DNA of 64,000 nucleotides, taken from Sulfurimonas sp. (GTDB taxonomy: Bacteria > Campylobacterota > Campylobacteria > Campylobacterales > Sulfurimonadaceae). This document shows, piece by piece, positions 17,830 to 27,338 of this stretch (its first letter is position 1; every line of letters begins with the position of its first letter). A model generated the notes under the pieces. The model saw nothing but the letters and a program-made list of their open reading frames with translations. It did no database searches and was not told the origin of the DNA. The position numbers and the translations under genes were made by a program. The stretch is taken from assembly GCF_029027405.1 (NCBI RefSeq), contig NZ_CP093396.1:124001-188000 (forward strand), written 5' to 3'.

Positions 17830-18796
17830 TATAGAAAGTAGCTGTGATGATAGTGCTATCGCTATCACAGATATCAAAACAAAAAAACTTATTTTTCATA
17901 AAAAAATATCTCAGGAGTTAGAACATTCTGTTTATGGCGGTGTTGTCCCTGAACTCGCAGCTAGACTTCACGCTGAAGCTTTACCAAATATTTTGGCAGA
18001 GTGTGAGCCTTACTTCAAAAAATTAAAAGCGGTAGCAGTAACTTCAACTCCAGGCTTGGCCGTTACACTTGTTGAAGGCGTAACAATGGCTAAGGCTATT
18101 GCTGTTGCTCTTGAACTACCTCTAATTGGAGTAAATCATTTAGTTGGTCATATATACTCTTTGTTTATAGATAAACCAACCCAATTTCCGTTAACTGTGC
18201 TTTTAGTTTCAGGTGGACATACTCAAGTGATGCAAGTAAAATCATTAACAGATATAGAGACAGTTGCAAAAAGTATGGACGATAGTTTTGGAGAGAGTTT
18301 TGATAAGGTAGCTAAGATGATGGGGTTGGGCTATCCTGGTGGACCACTTATAGAAAAACTAGCAAAGAATGGAGATAGAAAAAAGTTTAACTTCACTATT
18401 CCTCTTTCACAATCCCCTCTTATAGCTTTTTCATATTCTGGACTTAAAAATGCAGTTAGATTGGCTATTGAAAAAACATCAGAAGAAGATTATAAAGATA
18501 TTGCTGCTTCGTTTGAACATATTGCATCTGCTCATCTCACTCAAAAATTAAAAAAATACTTTAAAACAACCGCGCCAAAAACTTTTGCAATTGTTGGTGG
18601 AGCTAGTGCAAATCTTTATTTGCGTTCTCAGGTAGAAGAACTTTTAAAACCACACAATGCTAAACTTCTTTTAAGTGAGCTAAAATGGTGTTCTGACAAT
18701 GCTGCTATGATTGGAAGAGTCGCAGTTGAGATGTATGAAAAGAATTTGTTTAGTGCCATAGATGAGTTAAGTAGTTCCCCTCGTTCAAAACTATAA
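17819..18796 (+). CDS. tsaD: tRNA N6-adenosine threonylcarbamoyltransferase
   Basis: A 325-residue TsaD (Kae1/YgjD) enzyme that transfers threonylcarbamoyl to A37 of ANN-decoding tRNAs with TsaB/TsaE. The N-terminal ATPase motif is [15 protein letters not shown]. The metal-binding histidines are in NHLVGHIYS (near 106-114). VSGGHTQVM and the C-terminal [15 protein letters not shown] blocks are present. Length and motifs are normal. It overlaps the kinase gene, giving a cdsA-dxr-kinase-tsaD run. Confidence 0.97.
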   Translation: MILSIESSCDDSAIAITDIKTKKLIFHKKISQELEHSVYGGVVPELAARLHAEALPNILAECEPYFKKLKAVAVTSTPGLAVTLVEGVTMAKAIAVALELPLIGVNHLVGHIYSLFIDKPTQFPLTVLLVSGGHTQVMQVKSLTDIETVAKSMDDSFGESFDKVAKMMGLGYPGGPLIEKLAKNGDRKKFNFTIPLSQSPLIAFSYSGLKNAVRLAIEKTSEEDYKDIAASFEHIASAHLTQKLKKYFKTTAPKTFAIVGGASANLYLRSQVEELLKPHNAKLLLSELKWCSDNAAMIGRVAVEMYEKNLFSAIDELSSSPRSKL

Positions 18797-18940
18797 ACTT
18801 AGTTAAAACTTAGTCGTAAAGAGTTCTTTTCTAAATAAGAGTAATTTTATCCGATTTAACATATAATTCCCTTGTTTAATTAACAAATTACTTAATGATA
18901 ATAAAAGTAAAAATAAAACTTAAATACAAGGAACTAAAAT

Positions 18941-19456
18941 ATGGCAACAGTAACATTCAAAAATGACATTGTATGTAATTTAGCAGGAACAGAAGTAAAT
19001 GTAGGTGATATAGCACCAGTGACAACAGTAGTAAACTGTGACCCAATGCTTCAGGATGAGCAAATCGGTGGAAAAGGTAAGGTTCAACTAGTAGTTGCTG
19101 TACCATCTTTAGACACTGGTGTTTGCGATGCTGAAACAAGAAGGTTTAACACTGAAGCAGCCGCTTTAGAAGGTGTTGAAGTTATTACCGTTTCTATGGA
19201 TTTACCTTTTGCATCTGCTAGATGGTGTGGAGCAGCTGGAATCCAAAACTTAAAAGTTTGTTCAGACTTCAGAAACAAAGATTTTGCTAACAACTATGGT
19301 GTTCTTTTAGCTGATGGTCCTTTAGCTGGTATTACTGCAAGAGTTATTTTTGTAATCGGTAAAGATGGGAAAGTAACTTATAAGCAAGTTGTTCCAGAGA
19401 TCACAACTGAGCCTAACTATGAAGAAGCTATTGCTGCTGCAAAAGCTGCACTTTAA
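18941..19456 (+). CDS. tpx: Thiol peroxidase (2-Cys peroxiredoxin, Tpx)
   Basis: A 171-residue Tpx-type peroxiredoxin that reduces H2O2 and organic peroxides with thioredoxin. The peroxidatic cysteine lies in VPSLDTGVCDAETRRFN (C near 62) and the resolving cysteine in SARWCGAAG (near 96). The full-length family pattern is kept. It has its own 144-base upstream region and is followed by a clear terminator, so it is probably a single-gene unit. Confidence 0.96.
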   Translation: MATVTFKNDIVCNLAGTEVNVGDIAPVTTVVNCDPMLQDEQIGGKGKVQLVVAVPSLDTGVCDAETRRFNTEAAALEGVEVITVSMDLPFASARWCGAAGIQNLKVCSDFRNKDFANNYGVLLADGPLAGITARVIFVIGKDGKVTYKQVVPEITTEPNYEEAIAAAKAAL

Positions 19457-19491
19457 TTAACACTCCTGACATAACTAAAGACAATTTTCAT

Positions 19492-19530
19492 AAAAGCTAC
19501 TTTTCTTCCCCCTGAGTAGCTTTTTTTCTT
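19492..19530 (+). terminator. Rho-independent terminator of tpx
   Basis: AAAGCTAC pairs with GTAGCTTT across a C/T-rich loop, followed by a run of seven T. It starts 36 bases after the tpx stop codon. Confidence 0.8.
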
Positions 19531-19609
19531 CCACTTTAGAGCTTTTGCTCTAAAGATTTCTTTTAAAACTCTTTGATATAATAATATAAACAATTCAAAG
19601 GATATTCTA

Positions 19610-20371
19610 ATGAAAAAAATATTGACAACATTAGTATGTGCAGCTTTCTTATCTTCAAGTATAAGCGCAGATATAATAAAAGTTGAATTAGGTGTTGGTG
19701 CTTGGGCGCAGGCTTCAAGTGGAGAACTGAGTTATGCAGATGCTGGCATTAAAGCTACTGATACATCAAAAGAGGATTCTAAAACACAAGCTTACTTGTG
19801 GGTTTTACTGAAACATCCCGTTCCTATTTTACCAAATTTAAGACTAGAGTATGTAAACTTAAATAACAATGGCTTAGCAACAGGTTCATTTAAAAATTTC
19901 ACAGCTCCAACAAACTCTAAAACAACTTTAAGTGTAACAGAGTTTGATATCATTCCTTACTATAATATACTGGATAACACAGCATGGATAACACTAGACG
20001 TAGGATTGGACTTAAAGGTAGCAGATATAAAGTATGAGGCAGATGCTGTTGTTGTAGATGTAGTGACTACAGACTATAGTGATTCAGTAGCAGTAGTTAT
20101 TCCTCTTTTGTATTTAAGAGCAAGAGTTGAGATTCCTAAAACAAATATAGGCTTAGAGAGTGATGTAAAGTATATTTCTTACAGCGGTAACACAATATAT
20201 GATGCTCGTGCTAAAATTGACTATACTTTTGATATAAAGTTGCCTATTAAACCAGCGATAGAGCTTGGTTATAGAGTACAAAAAATCAAACTTGAAGATG
20301 ATAGCGCAGGCAATGCTAAAGTTGATTTAAACTTTGCAGGTGTTTATGCGGGTTTAATGCTTCGTTTCTAA
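19610..20371 (+). CDS. Outer membrane beta-barrel protein (TIGR04219-like)
   Basis: A 253-residue exported protein. A signal peptide of about 20 residues (MKKILTTLVCAAFLSSSISA) is followed by DIIKVELGVGAWAQ and alternating polar/hydrophobic strands. It ends LNFAGVYAGLMLRF, with the C-terminal phenylalanine typical of barrel proteins. The start pattern (G-x-G-x-W) matches the TIGR04219 outer membrane family of Campylobacterota and gamma-proteobacteria, whose function is unknown. It has its own promoter region and SD (AAAGGA). Confidence 0.8.
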   Translation: MKKILTTLVCAAFLSSSISADIIKVELGVGAWAQASSGELSYADAGIKATDTSKEDSKTQAYLWVLLKHPVPILPNLRLEYVNLNNNGLATGSFKNFTAPTNSKTTLSVTEFDIIPYYNILDNTAWITLDVGLDLKVADIKYEADAVVVDVVTTDYSDSVAVVIPLLYLRARVEIPKTNIGLESDVKYISYSGNTIYDARAKIDYTFDIKLPIKPAIELGYRVQKIKLEDDSAGNAKVDLNFAGVYAGLMLRF

Positions 20372-20403
20372 CTTTTTTTATGAGTGCCTCAATTGCAATT
20401 TGA

Positions 20404-21213
20404 TTAGTCGCTTAAAGAGTCACTCATAAAATTTTTATCTAAAATCTTTACTTCACACTTTAACCAAATATTAAATTTTTTATAAACTTTTTTTTGAGCT
20501 TCTTTTATGAGAGAGATAGCATCTTCAAATATTCCATTTCCATGATTGACTAAAAAATTTGCATGTTTTGTACTAAACCCCATATCCCCAATTCTTTTGC
20601 CCTTTAGTCCAACTTCTTCTATAAGTCTTCCTGCATAATCTCCCTTAGGATTTTTAAAACAACTTCCGGCTGATGAGGTACTTGGTTGATTTAAACGCAT
20701 CTTTTTAAACATAGCTATTTTCTCTTCATTAAATCCAAAGTTTAGATGAAAGGATGCTTCTAAAATAGGAGAGTTGATATTAGTATATCTATATCCAAAA
20801 TCTATATCTTTTTTTAGTTTTTTACCATTGCAAGTCTTTATAGAAATAAGTTGATTAAAGATTTCATACTCTTTTAGACCAGCATTCATAAAAACTAAAC
20901 CACCTAATGTCCCTGGCAGATGAGATACAAATTCAAAATTTGTAATATTGTTTTTTTTACAAAAAGAAGCTATCTTACCAGATGGTGTTGCTCCGCCTAT
21001 TTTTAAAATAGCATCTTCTATTTTTATATAATCATATATTTTAGAAAGTTTCATCAGTTTTGGAGGGTTGTTACCAAGTAAAATATTATTGCAAGAGCCT
21101 ATGAGATAATACTCTTTTGTAAAATCATTTACTTCTTCTAAAAGTTTTACATCAAGGCTTTGACCTATTTTTATAGAAGAAAATGTTGAGAAGTTAATTC
21201 TCTTGAAGCTCAT
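20404..21213 (-). CDS. murB: UDP-N-acetylenolpyruvoylglucosamine reductase
   Basis: A 269-residue FAD enzyme of peptidoglycan precursor synthesis that reduces UDP-GlcNAc-enolpyruvate to UDP-MurNAc. The FAD region YYLIGSCNNILLG lies near 36-48 and FVSHLPGTLGGLVFMNAG near 94. The catalytic serine sits in STSSAGSCFKNP near 180, and a conserved GNGIFEDAISLIKEAQ block is near 228. The short form with FxNP is type II MurB. Its ATG shares one base with the fliQ stop codon (TAATG). Confidence 0.96.
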   Translation of the reverse strand: MSFKRINFSTFSSIKIGQSLDVKLLEEVNDFTKEYYLIGSCNNILLGNNPPKLMKLSKIYDYIKIEDAILKIGGATPSGKIASFCKKNNITNFEFVSHLPGTLGGLVFMNAGLKEYEIFNQLISIKTCNGKKLKKDIDFGYRYTNINSPILEASFHLNFGFNEEKIAMFKKMRLNQPSTSSAGSCFKNPKGDYAGRLIEEVGLKGKRIGDMGFSTKHANFLVNHGNGIFEDAISLIKEAQKKVYKKFNIWLKCEVKILDKNFMSDSLSD

Positions 21214-21479
21214 TACTCTATAAACTCAGTCATCATGTTAAATACATTTGTTGAAAAGTCTGTCATTACATTTAGCATCCAAGGCATTGTTAAAATAATC
21301 ACAATAACAACACCAATAATCTTAGGAATAAAAGATAGAGTCATCTCATTTATTTGGGTAGTTGCTTGAAAAATACTTACAGCTAAACCTATAAACATAC
21401 CTGTTAGTAAACCAGGAAGAGCTAAAATAAGGGCTGTTTTAAAAGTTTCAACTCCTAATGCGATTAGTTTTGCTTCCAT
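21213..21479 (-). CDS. fliQ: Flagellar type III export protein FliQ
   Basis: An 88-residue membrane protein with two transmembrane hairpins (about 14-40 and 52-75). The family sequence GLAVSIFQATTQINEMTLSFIP at about 31-52 is conserved. FliQ is part of the FliPQR export gate at the flagellar base. It lies between mqnD (3 bases) and murB (overlap of one base). The organism is therefore probably motile. Confidence 0.96.
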   Translation of the reverse strand: MEAKLIALGVETFKTALILALPGLLTGMFIGLAVSIFQATTQINEMTLSFIPKIIGVVIVIILTMPWMLNVMTDFSTNVFNMMTEFIE

Positions 21480-21482
21480 GAT

Positions 21483-22346
21483 TTATGAGTTCCTAAGTTC
21501 TTTATATTCTGTTGGAATCATAAAATCCTGCACATTAATATGTGCATCGTAAAAGCCATGTTTATGCCCTAGTTCAAAAAGTTTATTTATCGCTTTGTAT
21601 TGAATATCGCTAAGAGTTATAGAATCATCATTTGCATAAAGTTCTAGGTATTTATCTAGTGTTGGAGCATCAATGCGGACTAAATCTCTCTCTATAAGCA
21701 TTTTAGAGAGTCTATCTTTATGTTCTCGTGCTACTTTTACAGCTTTAGTTAAAGTAGCTTCATATTCTATTGCTTTGTTTAACGGAAGTGAACGGCGAAT
21801 TGCCATGCCACCAAGAGGAAGAGGTAAATCATCTCCTGCTAACTCTTGCCAAATATCCCATATTTCTCTCTCCACTTCTAGGGCTTCATCATAAGTTAAG
21901 ATGCTCTCATGTATTAATACACCAGCATTTACAACTCCATCTAAAACTGCTTGTTCTATTTCTAGGAAGTTCATGTATGTTATTCTAGCATCTGGATAAG
22001 CTATACGAAAAAGCATAGCATTTGTAGTGTGTTTTCCACTAAGAGCTACTTTGAAGTTTCTTTTTAGTTTAATGCCTTTTTTCTTGATAAGCTTAGGACC
22101 ATAACCTTCACCAAAACTAACAGCAGTTCTTAGCGGGGCATAGTCTTCTTTTATGTGTGGATAAAGTGCAAAACTAATAGCAACTATGTCATAAGTTCCA
22201 TTTATAGCATCTTCGTTTAAAGTCTGAATATCTTTAGCAACATTATAAAATAAAGTATTTTCCATATCTACCCAACCAAATTTTATGGCATAGTACATAA
22301 AGATATCATCCGCGTCAGGAGAGTGGGCAATTAAAGTTTTTTTCAT
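21483..22346 (-). CDS. mqnD: 1,4-dihydroxy-6-naphthoate synthase (menaquinone, futalosine route)
   Basis: A 287-residue protein of the periplasmic-binding-protein fold. The MqnD start signature AHSPDADDIFMYYAIKFG is at residues 7-24. It also has VSFGEGYGPKLIKKKG near 79 and the VHESILTYDEAL-type segment (LIHESILTYDEA) near 145. MqnD acts late in the futalosine pathway of menaquinone synthesis, which Campylobacterota use in place of the Men route. It is separated from fliQ by 3 bases. Confidence 0.93.
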   Translation of the reverse strand: MKKTLIAHSPDADDIFMYYAIKFGWVDMENTLFYNVAKDIQTLNEDAINGTYDIVAISFALYPHIKEDYAPLRTAVSFGEGYGPKLIKKKGIKLKRNFKVALSGKHTTNAMLFRIAYPDARITYMNFLEIEQAVLDGVVNAGVLIHESILTYDEALEVEREIWDIWQELAGDDLPLPLGGMAIRRSLPLNKAIEYEATLTKAVKVAREHKDRLSKMLIERDLVRIDAPTLDKYLELYANDDSITLSDIQYKAINKLFELGHKHGFYDAHINVQDFMIPTEYKELRNS

Positions 22347-22404
22347 AAAAACATTTTAGCGAAAAATGGATAAACATGCCCTAAAGTATATGCGAGTTCT
22401 TTTT

Positions 22405-23190
22405 TTAAAAGGATGTTTTTTTACCATTTGAATGATAAGATTTAGTTTTTATATAGTTGTTTATATCTTGAATGCGTTCTACTCTTTGAGGGTGCGAGGA
22501 GAATAGTGTTAGACTATTGTTTACATCACTAATATGATGAAAAAAATCAGTAGCTCCATTAGTATGACCGTAGTAGCACTCCATCAAATCAACAGCATAC
22601 AAATCAGCTTCACTTTCCTGATGTTGAGAGAATTGACTTTCACTAAACGAGATAGAACTGCTTAATAGTTCATTAAGATCAGAAATACCAATAAAGCTTG
22701 AGATAAGGATACTTACAAAAGAGCGTCCAATACCTTCAAGATGGTCTCGATTGTTAAAATGTCCTATTTCGTGAGCAATAACAAAAAAGAGTTCATTTTC
22801 TGATTTTGCATTATCTATAATAGCTTGGTTAATTACAATAAATCCAGCAGGCAGAGCAAATGCATTTACTTCTTTTGAACTTGATAAATAGATTTTAAAA
22901 TCATATTGTGAGTTAGTACATTTTTTACTTTTATTTGCTAATAATTGGATAAATATTTCATCTTTTGAGGAGTTATTTGAGTCTAAAATATTAAGATTAA
23001 GATATGAAAAAAGTTTTTGTTCTTGTTTTATAGATATTTTCTGCACACCATATTGAACTAAATAACCAGAACTGAAATAGAGAATGATTATAAAAGAAGA
23101 TATCCCAGTAATCATCCAAATTAAGTCAGATATAACCGAGGTCTTGGTTATATTTACACTATTATCTGGAAGCTTGGTATTAAAGCTCAA
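22405..23190 (-). CDS. M48-family membrane metallopeptidase
   Basis: A 261-residue zinc protease. One transmembrane helix (about 24-48) anchors it, and the catalytic motif HEIGHFNNRDH (HExxH) lies near 139-149. The third zinc ligand is in ESEADLYAVDLM near 193-204. The SHPQRVERI block near 233 is the usual M48B end. It overlaps the YbjQ-like gene by 4 bases. BepA/LoiP-like envelope quality control is a likely role, but the substrate is unknown. Confidence 0.9.
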   Translation of the reverse strand: MSFNTKLPDNSVNITKTSVISDLIWMITGISSFIIILYFSSGYLVQYGVQKISIKQEQKLFSYLNLNILDSNNSSKDEIFIQLLANKSKKCTNSQYDFKIYLSSSKEVNAFALPAGFIVINQAIIDNAKSENELFFVIAHEIGHFNNRDHLEGIGRSFVSILISSFIGISDLNELLSSSISFSESQFSQHQESEADLYAVDLMECYYGHTNGATDFFHHISDVNNSLTLFSSHPQRVERIQDINNYIKTKSYHSNGKKTSF

Positions 23191-23630
23191 TATTTTAGTG
23201 CTGTGCCATATGCAAAAACTTCTACACTCCCGATACTACCTCTTCTAGAATTTTTTGAGATGGAGCTTGTTTCAATTCTAACATTGATAATCTCATTGGC
23301 ATTATTTGAATTTTGTTTCATTCTTAAAATAGCTTCTCTTCGTGCTCTGTCTAATAATGATTCGTACACACTGATATTACCACCAAAAATATTTCTTAGT
23401 CCAGCAATAAATCTCTTAAAGTAATCTATGGAGATAACAACATTACCAGCAACAAGGTAACTATCAGTGATAAGTTTATTTTCTACTAAAGGTTTTTTTA
23501 AAACAATTACAGGAAGATGAGCATACTCTTTTTCACGCTTATTAATAGATGTATAATGTTTCTTTTCAAGGTACGAACCTATAAAATATCCTAATAGTAT
23601 TGGAATTATAATTAATGCTATATCAATCAT
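23187..23630 (-). CDS. Membrane-anchored YbjQ/UPF0145-like domain protein
   Basis: A 147-residue protein with one N-terminal transmembrane helix (about 3-20) and a YbjQ-type domain (about 55-147): GNVVISIDYFKRFIAGLRNIFGGNISVYESLLDRARREAI in outline, then a VEVFAYGTALKY end. YbjQ proteins form pentamers of unknown role. It is coupled to the protease gene downstream (4-base overlap) and to the ybjQ remnant upstream (one-base TAATG overlap). Confidence 0.8.
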   Translation of the reverse strand: MIDIALIIIPILLGYFIGSYLEKKHYTSINKREKEYAHLPVIVLKKPLVENKLITDSYLVAGNVVISIDYFKRFIAGLRNIFGGNISVYESLLDRARREAILRMKQNSNNANEIINVRIETSSISKNSRRGSIGSVEVFAYGTALKY

Positions 23631-23833
23631 TATTTAACACTTACGGCTGTTCCATAAACATAAAGCTCTGCAGCACCTGCAGCTACAGATGATGTAGAAA
23701 ATCGTACATTTACAATAGCATTTGCTCCCAAAGATTTTGCTTGAGATTGCATTCTTTGCATAGCTTCTTCTCTAGATTCACCTAAGAGTTCAGTGTAACC
23801 TTTTAGTTCACCACCAAAATTATTTTTAAAAAA
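23630..23833 (-). pseudogene. Truncated ybjQ-like gene (C-terminal half only)
   Basis: A frame of 67 codons from just after an in-frame TAG at 23836-23834 down to TAA at 23632-23630. It reads FFKNNFGGELKGYTELLGES through AELYVYGTAVSVK, which is the C-terminal two thirds of a soluble YbjQ protein. The N-terminal beta strands are missing and there is no start codon before NFGGE except internal ATGs. The stop overlaps the next gene's ATG, so a two-gene ybjQ operon appears to have lost the front of its first gene. Confidence 0.75.
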
Positions 23834-23966
23834 CTATTGATATAAAATATTTATGTAAAGAAAAGTTCAAGTAAATAAGGATAAAATATGACAAATTGCA
23901 ATACTTTTAAATAAAAATATAAAAATTATATACAATTACTTAAAATTTAAAACAAGTGAGCCACAA

Positions 23967-25004
23967 ATGGACGCAAATAAACAAAAAGCATTAGACTTAG
24001 CAATGAAGCAGATTGATAAAGCATTTGGTAAGGGTGCATTAATGCGCCTTGGTGATAAAGATATTCAGCCAATGCAATCAATAAGTACAGGTTCTATAGG
24101 GCTTGATTTGGCGCTTGGTATTGGTGGAATTCCTCAGGGTCGTGTTGTAGAAATTTATGGACCTGAGAGTTCTGGTAAAACAACTTTGGCACTTCAAATA
24201 ACAGCAGAGTGTCAAAAGGCAGGTGGAGTATGTGCGTTTATAGATGCAGAACACGCTCTTGATGTAGTATATGCTAAAAATCTTGGTGTTGATGTTGAAA
24301 ATCTACTCGTTTCTCAACCTGATTATGGTGAACAAGCTCTTGATATTGTTGAGACTATTGCTAGAAGTGGGGCAATTGACTTAATCGTTATTGATTCAGT
24401 TGCTGCTCTTACTCCTAAAGTTGAGCTAGAGGGAGAGATGAGTGATCAGCAAGTTGGTCTTCAAGCTCGTCTTATGTCAAAGGCACTGCGTAAGTTAACT
24501 TCTGTTCTTAGTAAAATGAATTGTACAGTAATTTTTATAAATCAACTTCGTATGAAAATTGGTATGATGGGATATGGTTCTCCTGAAACTACAACAGGTG
24601 GAAATGCACTTAAGTTTTACGCATCTGTTCGTATAGATGTTAGAAGAATCGCATCATTGAAACAAGGTGAGAGTCAGATTGGTAACCGTGTTAAAGCAAA
24701 AGTTATAAAAAATAAAGTAGCACCACCATTTCGTCAGGCAGAATTTGACATAATGTTTGGAGAAGGCATCTCAAAAGAAGGAGAGCTAGTTGACTATGGT
24801 GTTAAGTTAGATATCGTTGACAAAAGTGGAGCTTGGTTCTCTTATGAGGAGACAAAACTTGGTCAAGGGCGTGAAAATGTCAAGGCTAAGTTTAAAGAAG
24901 ATCCAAAATTAGCAGCTGAAATAGAAGAAAAAATAAAAGTGGCGATGGGCATAAGTAATGTTATGGTTATGGACACAAGTGAGATAAATGACTCAGATGC
25001 TTAA
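23967..25004 (+). CDS. recA: Recombinase RecA
   Basis: A 345-residue RecA. It has the P-loop GPESSGKTT near 67-75, the L1/L2 DNA loops with [29 protein letters not shown]-type sequence near 193-222, and [18 protein letters not shown]. It catalyses strand exchange and triggers LexA-type cleavage. Length and motifs are normal. It heads a recA-eno-ftsB-like-AMIN run that is conserved in Campylobacterota. Confidence 0.98.
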   Translation: MDANKQKALDLAMKQIDKAFGKGALMRLGDKDIQPMQSISTGSIGLDLALGIGGIPQGRVVEIYGPESSGKTTLALQITAECQKAGGVCAFIDAEHALDVVYAKNLGVDVENLLVSQPDYGEQALDIVETIARSGAIDLIVIDSVAALTPKVELEGEMSDQQVGLQARLMSKALRKLTSVLSKMNCTVIFINQLRMKIGMMGYGSPETTTGGNALKFYASVRIDVRRIASLKQGESQIGNRVKAKVIKNKVAPPFRQAEFDIMFGEGISKEGELVDYGVKLDIVDKSGAWFSYEETKLGQGRENVKAKFKEDPKLAAEIEEKIKVAMGISNVMVMDTSEINDSDA

Positions 25005-25077
25005 GTGGTTTAATAAACTTACTCTTAACTTATTTTAGATAAAATGGCAACAATAAATAAAGCATAAAGGTAGATAG

Positions 25078-26343
25078 ATGTTTATTGATAGCGTTAGTGC
25101 GATTGAAGTAATGGATTCTCGTGGAAACCCAACAGTTAAAGCAACAGTAGAGTTAAGTGATGGAACGATTGAAAGTGCGATAGTTCCTTCTGGAGCAAGT
25201 ACAGGTAAGCGTGAAGCATTAGAACTTCGTGATGGCGGCAATCGCTACATGGGTAAAGGTGTTTTAAAAGCAGTTTCTCATGTTAACAATGAACTCTCAG
25301 ATGCACTTATCGGACAATCTCCTTTTAACCAAGCGATGATAGATGCTCTTATGAAAGAAGTAGATGGCACAGAAAACTATGGAAATTTAGGAGCAAATTC
25401 TGTTCTTGGTGTTTCTATGGCTGTTGCGCGCGCGGCTGCTAAAAGTTTAGGTATGCCACTTTATCGTTATCTCGGTGGTGCAAATGCTATGACTATTCCT
25501 ACTCCAATGTTAAACATCATAAATGGTGGTTCACATGCTGATAACTCTGTTGACTTTCAAGAGTATATGATTGTTCCTGTTGGTTTTACTGATTTTGCAG
25601 AAGGTTTACGCGCATCTGCTGAAGTTTACCACAGTCTAAAAGCTATACTAAAAGCTAACAAACACAATACAGCTTTAGGAGATGAGGGCGGATTTGCTCC
25701 AGATTTATCTTCAAATGAAGAGCCAATTCAAGTTATTTTAGAAGCAATTAAAAAAGCTGGATATAAAGCAGGGGAAGAAATTGCAATTGCTCTTGATGTA
25801 GCGGCATCTGAACTTGTTGTAGATGGTGGATATAGACTTGACTCGGAAAATCGTACAGTAAGTTCTGCTGAGTTAGTAGATTATTATGCTGATTTGTGCG
25901 CTAAATACCCAATAGTTTCTATCGAAGATGGTCTAAGTGAAGATGATTGGGATGGATTTAAGCTAATGACAGAGAAGCTTGGCGATAAAATTCAAATAGT
26001 TGGAGATGATCTTTTTGTTACAAATGTAAATATTTTAAATGAAGGTATCAACAAAGAGATAGCAAATTCAATCCTTATAAAACCAAACCAAATTGGTTCA
26101 GTAAGTGAAACTATGCTAACAGTTCGTTTAGCTCAAAGAAATGGTTATACTTGTGTTATGAGTCATCGTTCTGGTGAGAGTGAAGATGCTTTTATTGCTG
26201 ACTTTGCAGTTGCTCTTAATTGTGGTCAAATTAAAACAGGTTCAACTGCTCGTGGTGAGAGAACTGCTAAATACAACCGTATTTTAGAGATAGAAAATGA
26301 AATTATGTATGGCGAGTATTTAGGGTCAAGAATTTTTAACTAA
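25078..26343 (+). CDS. eno: Enolase
   Basis: A 421-residue glycolytic enolase (2-phosphoglycerate to phosphoenolpyruvate). It begins [20 protein letters not shown]. The active-site segments GDEGGFAPD near 201, the [11 protein letters not shown] metal ligand near 280, the [11 protein letters not shown] loop near 332 and [10 protein letters not shown] near 361 are intact. It follows recA by 73 bases. Confidence 0.98.
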   Translation: MFIDSVSAIEVMDSRGNPTVKATVELSDGTIESAIVPSGASTGKREALELRDGGNRYMGKGVLKAVSHVNNELSDALIGQSPFNQAMIDALMKEVDGTENYGNLGANSVLGVSMAVARAAAKSLGMPLYRYLGGANAMTIPTPMLNIINGGSHADNSVDFQEYMIVPVGFTDFAEGLRASAEVYHSLKAILKANKHNTALGDEGGFAPDLSSNEEPIQVILEAIKKAGYKAGEEIAIALDVAASELVVDGGYRLDSENRTVSSAELVDYYADLCAKYPIVSIEDGLSEDDWDGFKLMTEKLGDKIQIVGDDLFVTNVNILNEGINKEIANSILIKPNQIGSVSETMLTVRLAQRNGYTCVMSHRSGESEDAFIADFAVALNCGQIKTGSTARGERTAKYNRILEIENEIMYGEYLGSRIFN

Positions 26344-26351
26344 GTTTTATT

Positions 26352-26630
26352 ATGCAAAATGAAGAACTTTTTGAAGATATAGATAGTTCTCAAAGTACAA
26401 CTGAAAAGTATTTTGGACTTTCTTTAGCGAAGTTTTTGTTCTTATTTTTAATAGTTATAGCAGTTGGCGTTTATATAGGAATTTTACTTTATGGAACAAA
26501 CTCCTTAGAAGTTTTGTTTGAACTTCAAGATTATGAGAACTATCTTCAAAGTGAAGTTTACAGACTTAAAGATGAAAATGCTGAGCTTCAAAGAGAGTAT
26601 TTTGAACTCAAAGAAATTTCTGCACAATAA
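26352..26630 (+). CDS. Membrane-anchored coiled-coil protein (FtsB/septum-formation-initiator-like)
   Basis: A 92-residue bitopic protein: a charged cytoplasmic N-terminus, one transmembrane helix (about 26-48), then a short extracytoplasmic coiled coil with leucine heptads (residues 53-88, YLQSEVYRLKDENAELQREY). The layout and location just after eno match the Campylobacterota FtsB-like divisome protein; FtsB itself also follows eno in E. coli. FtsB links FtsL and FtsQ at the septum. Homology is short, so the name is kept general. Confidence 0.78.
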   Translation: MQNEELFEDIDSSQSTTEKYFGLSLAKFLFLFLIVIAVGVYIGILLYGTNSLEVLFELQDYENYLQSEVYRLKDENAELQREYFELKEISAQ

Positions 26631-26668
26631 CTTGATATAATAGTTAATAAATAAATTTAGGGGTAGAT

Positions 26669-27304
26669 TTGATTAAATTTTTGTTTGTTTCATCATTGCT
26701 ACTTTTTTCATTAGAAGCTAGAGAAAATCCATTTTTCCCATCAAAGGGAGAAAAGGATATATCATATACTTCAAACAATGTAAAAAAATTTCCCCCTTTA
26801 AAGCGTTCATCTATTACTCTTCCTTCAACAGCGAGAATTATTAAAAAAGTAACAATAGAGTATGAAAATTTAGATGCATCTACTCAATCAAAAAGTATAT
26901 CGTTAGATAATAGTGTTGATTGGCATTTACCTATATTTATATCTCAAAGCTATGAGCAACCGGCTGTAGTAGCATCAAAAAAAATAAAAAATAAAAAAAT
27001 AAAATATAAAAAAATAGCATCTATAAAATATGCGACATTATTTTCATTCAATAAAACTCTAAAAATATTAACGAAAGATAAGGTTATTAGAAATTTTTTA
27101 TTGCCAGTGCCACATAGAATAGTAATAGATTTTAAAAGAGATACAAGTTTGAAAAGTTACTCTAAAGAGAACAAAAAAGGAATTTTTTGTAAGATTAGAG
27201 TTGGTAATCATGAAGGTTACTATAGAGTAGTTATAGAATTAGATGGAAAATATAGGTATAAGATGAGTAAAGTATCGGATGGGTATATTTTTAATTTAAG
27301 GTAG
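26669..27304 (+). CDS. AMIN-domain periplasmic protein
   Basis: A 211-residue exported protein with TTG start and signal peptide (MIKFLFVSSLLLFSLEA). After a Ser/Lys-rich middle (about 95-120, with runs of Lys) comes an AMIN domain (about 125-211): LKILTKDKVIRNFLLPVPHR, IVIDFKRDT, RVVIELDGKYRYKMSKVSDGYIFNL. AMIN domains target proteins to peptidoglycan or septal sites. Its place behind the FtsB-like gene suggests an envelope or division role, which is inferred. Confidence 0.8.
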   Translation: MIKFLFVSSLLLFSLEARENPFFPSKGEKDISYTSNNVKKFPPLKRSSITLPSTARIIKKVTIEYENLDASTQSKSISLDNSVDWHLPIFISQSYEQPAVVASKKIKNKKIKYKKIASIKYATLFSFNKTLKILTKDKVIRNFLLPVPHRIVIDFKRDTSLKSYSKENKKGIFCKIRVGNHEGYYRVVIELDGKYRYKMSKVSDGYIFNLR

Positions 27305-27338
27305 GAAAAAATAACGAAGGCATATATAAATCTAAAGA

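Noticed and set aside
18797-18940. TTGTTTAATTAACAA near-palindrome before tpx
   Set aside because: It is an imperfect, AT-only match with no known consensus; it could be chance in an AT-rich promoter.
20379-20428. TATGAGTG/CACTCATA inverted repeat between the outer membrane protein and murB genes
   Set aside because: The arms are only 8 bases with a 34-base loop and include the end of murB, so it is weak as a terminator.
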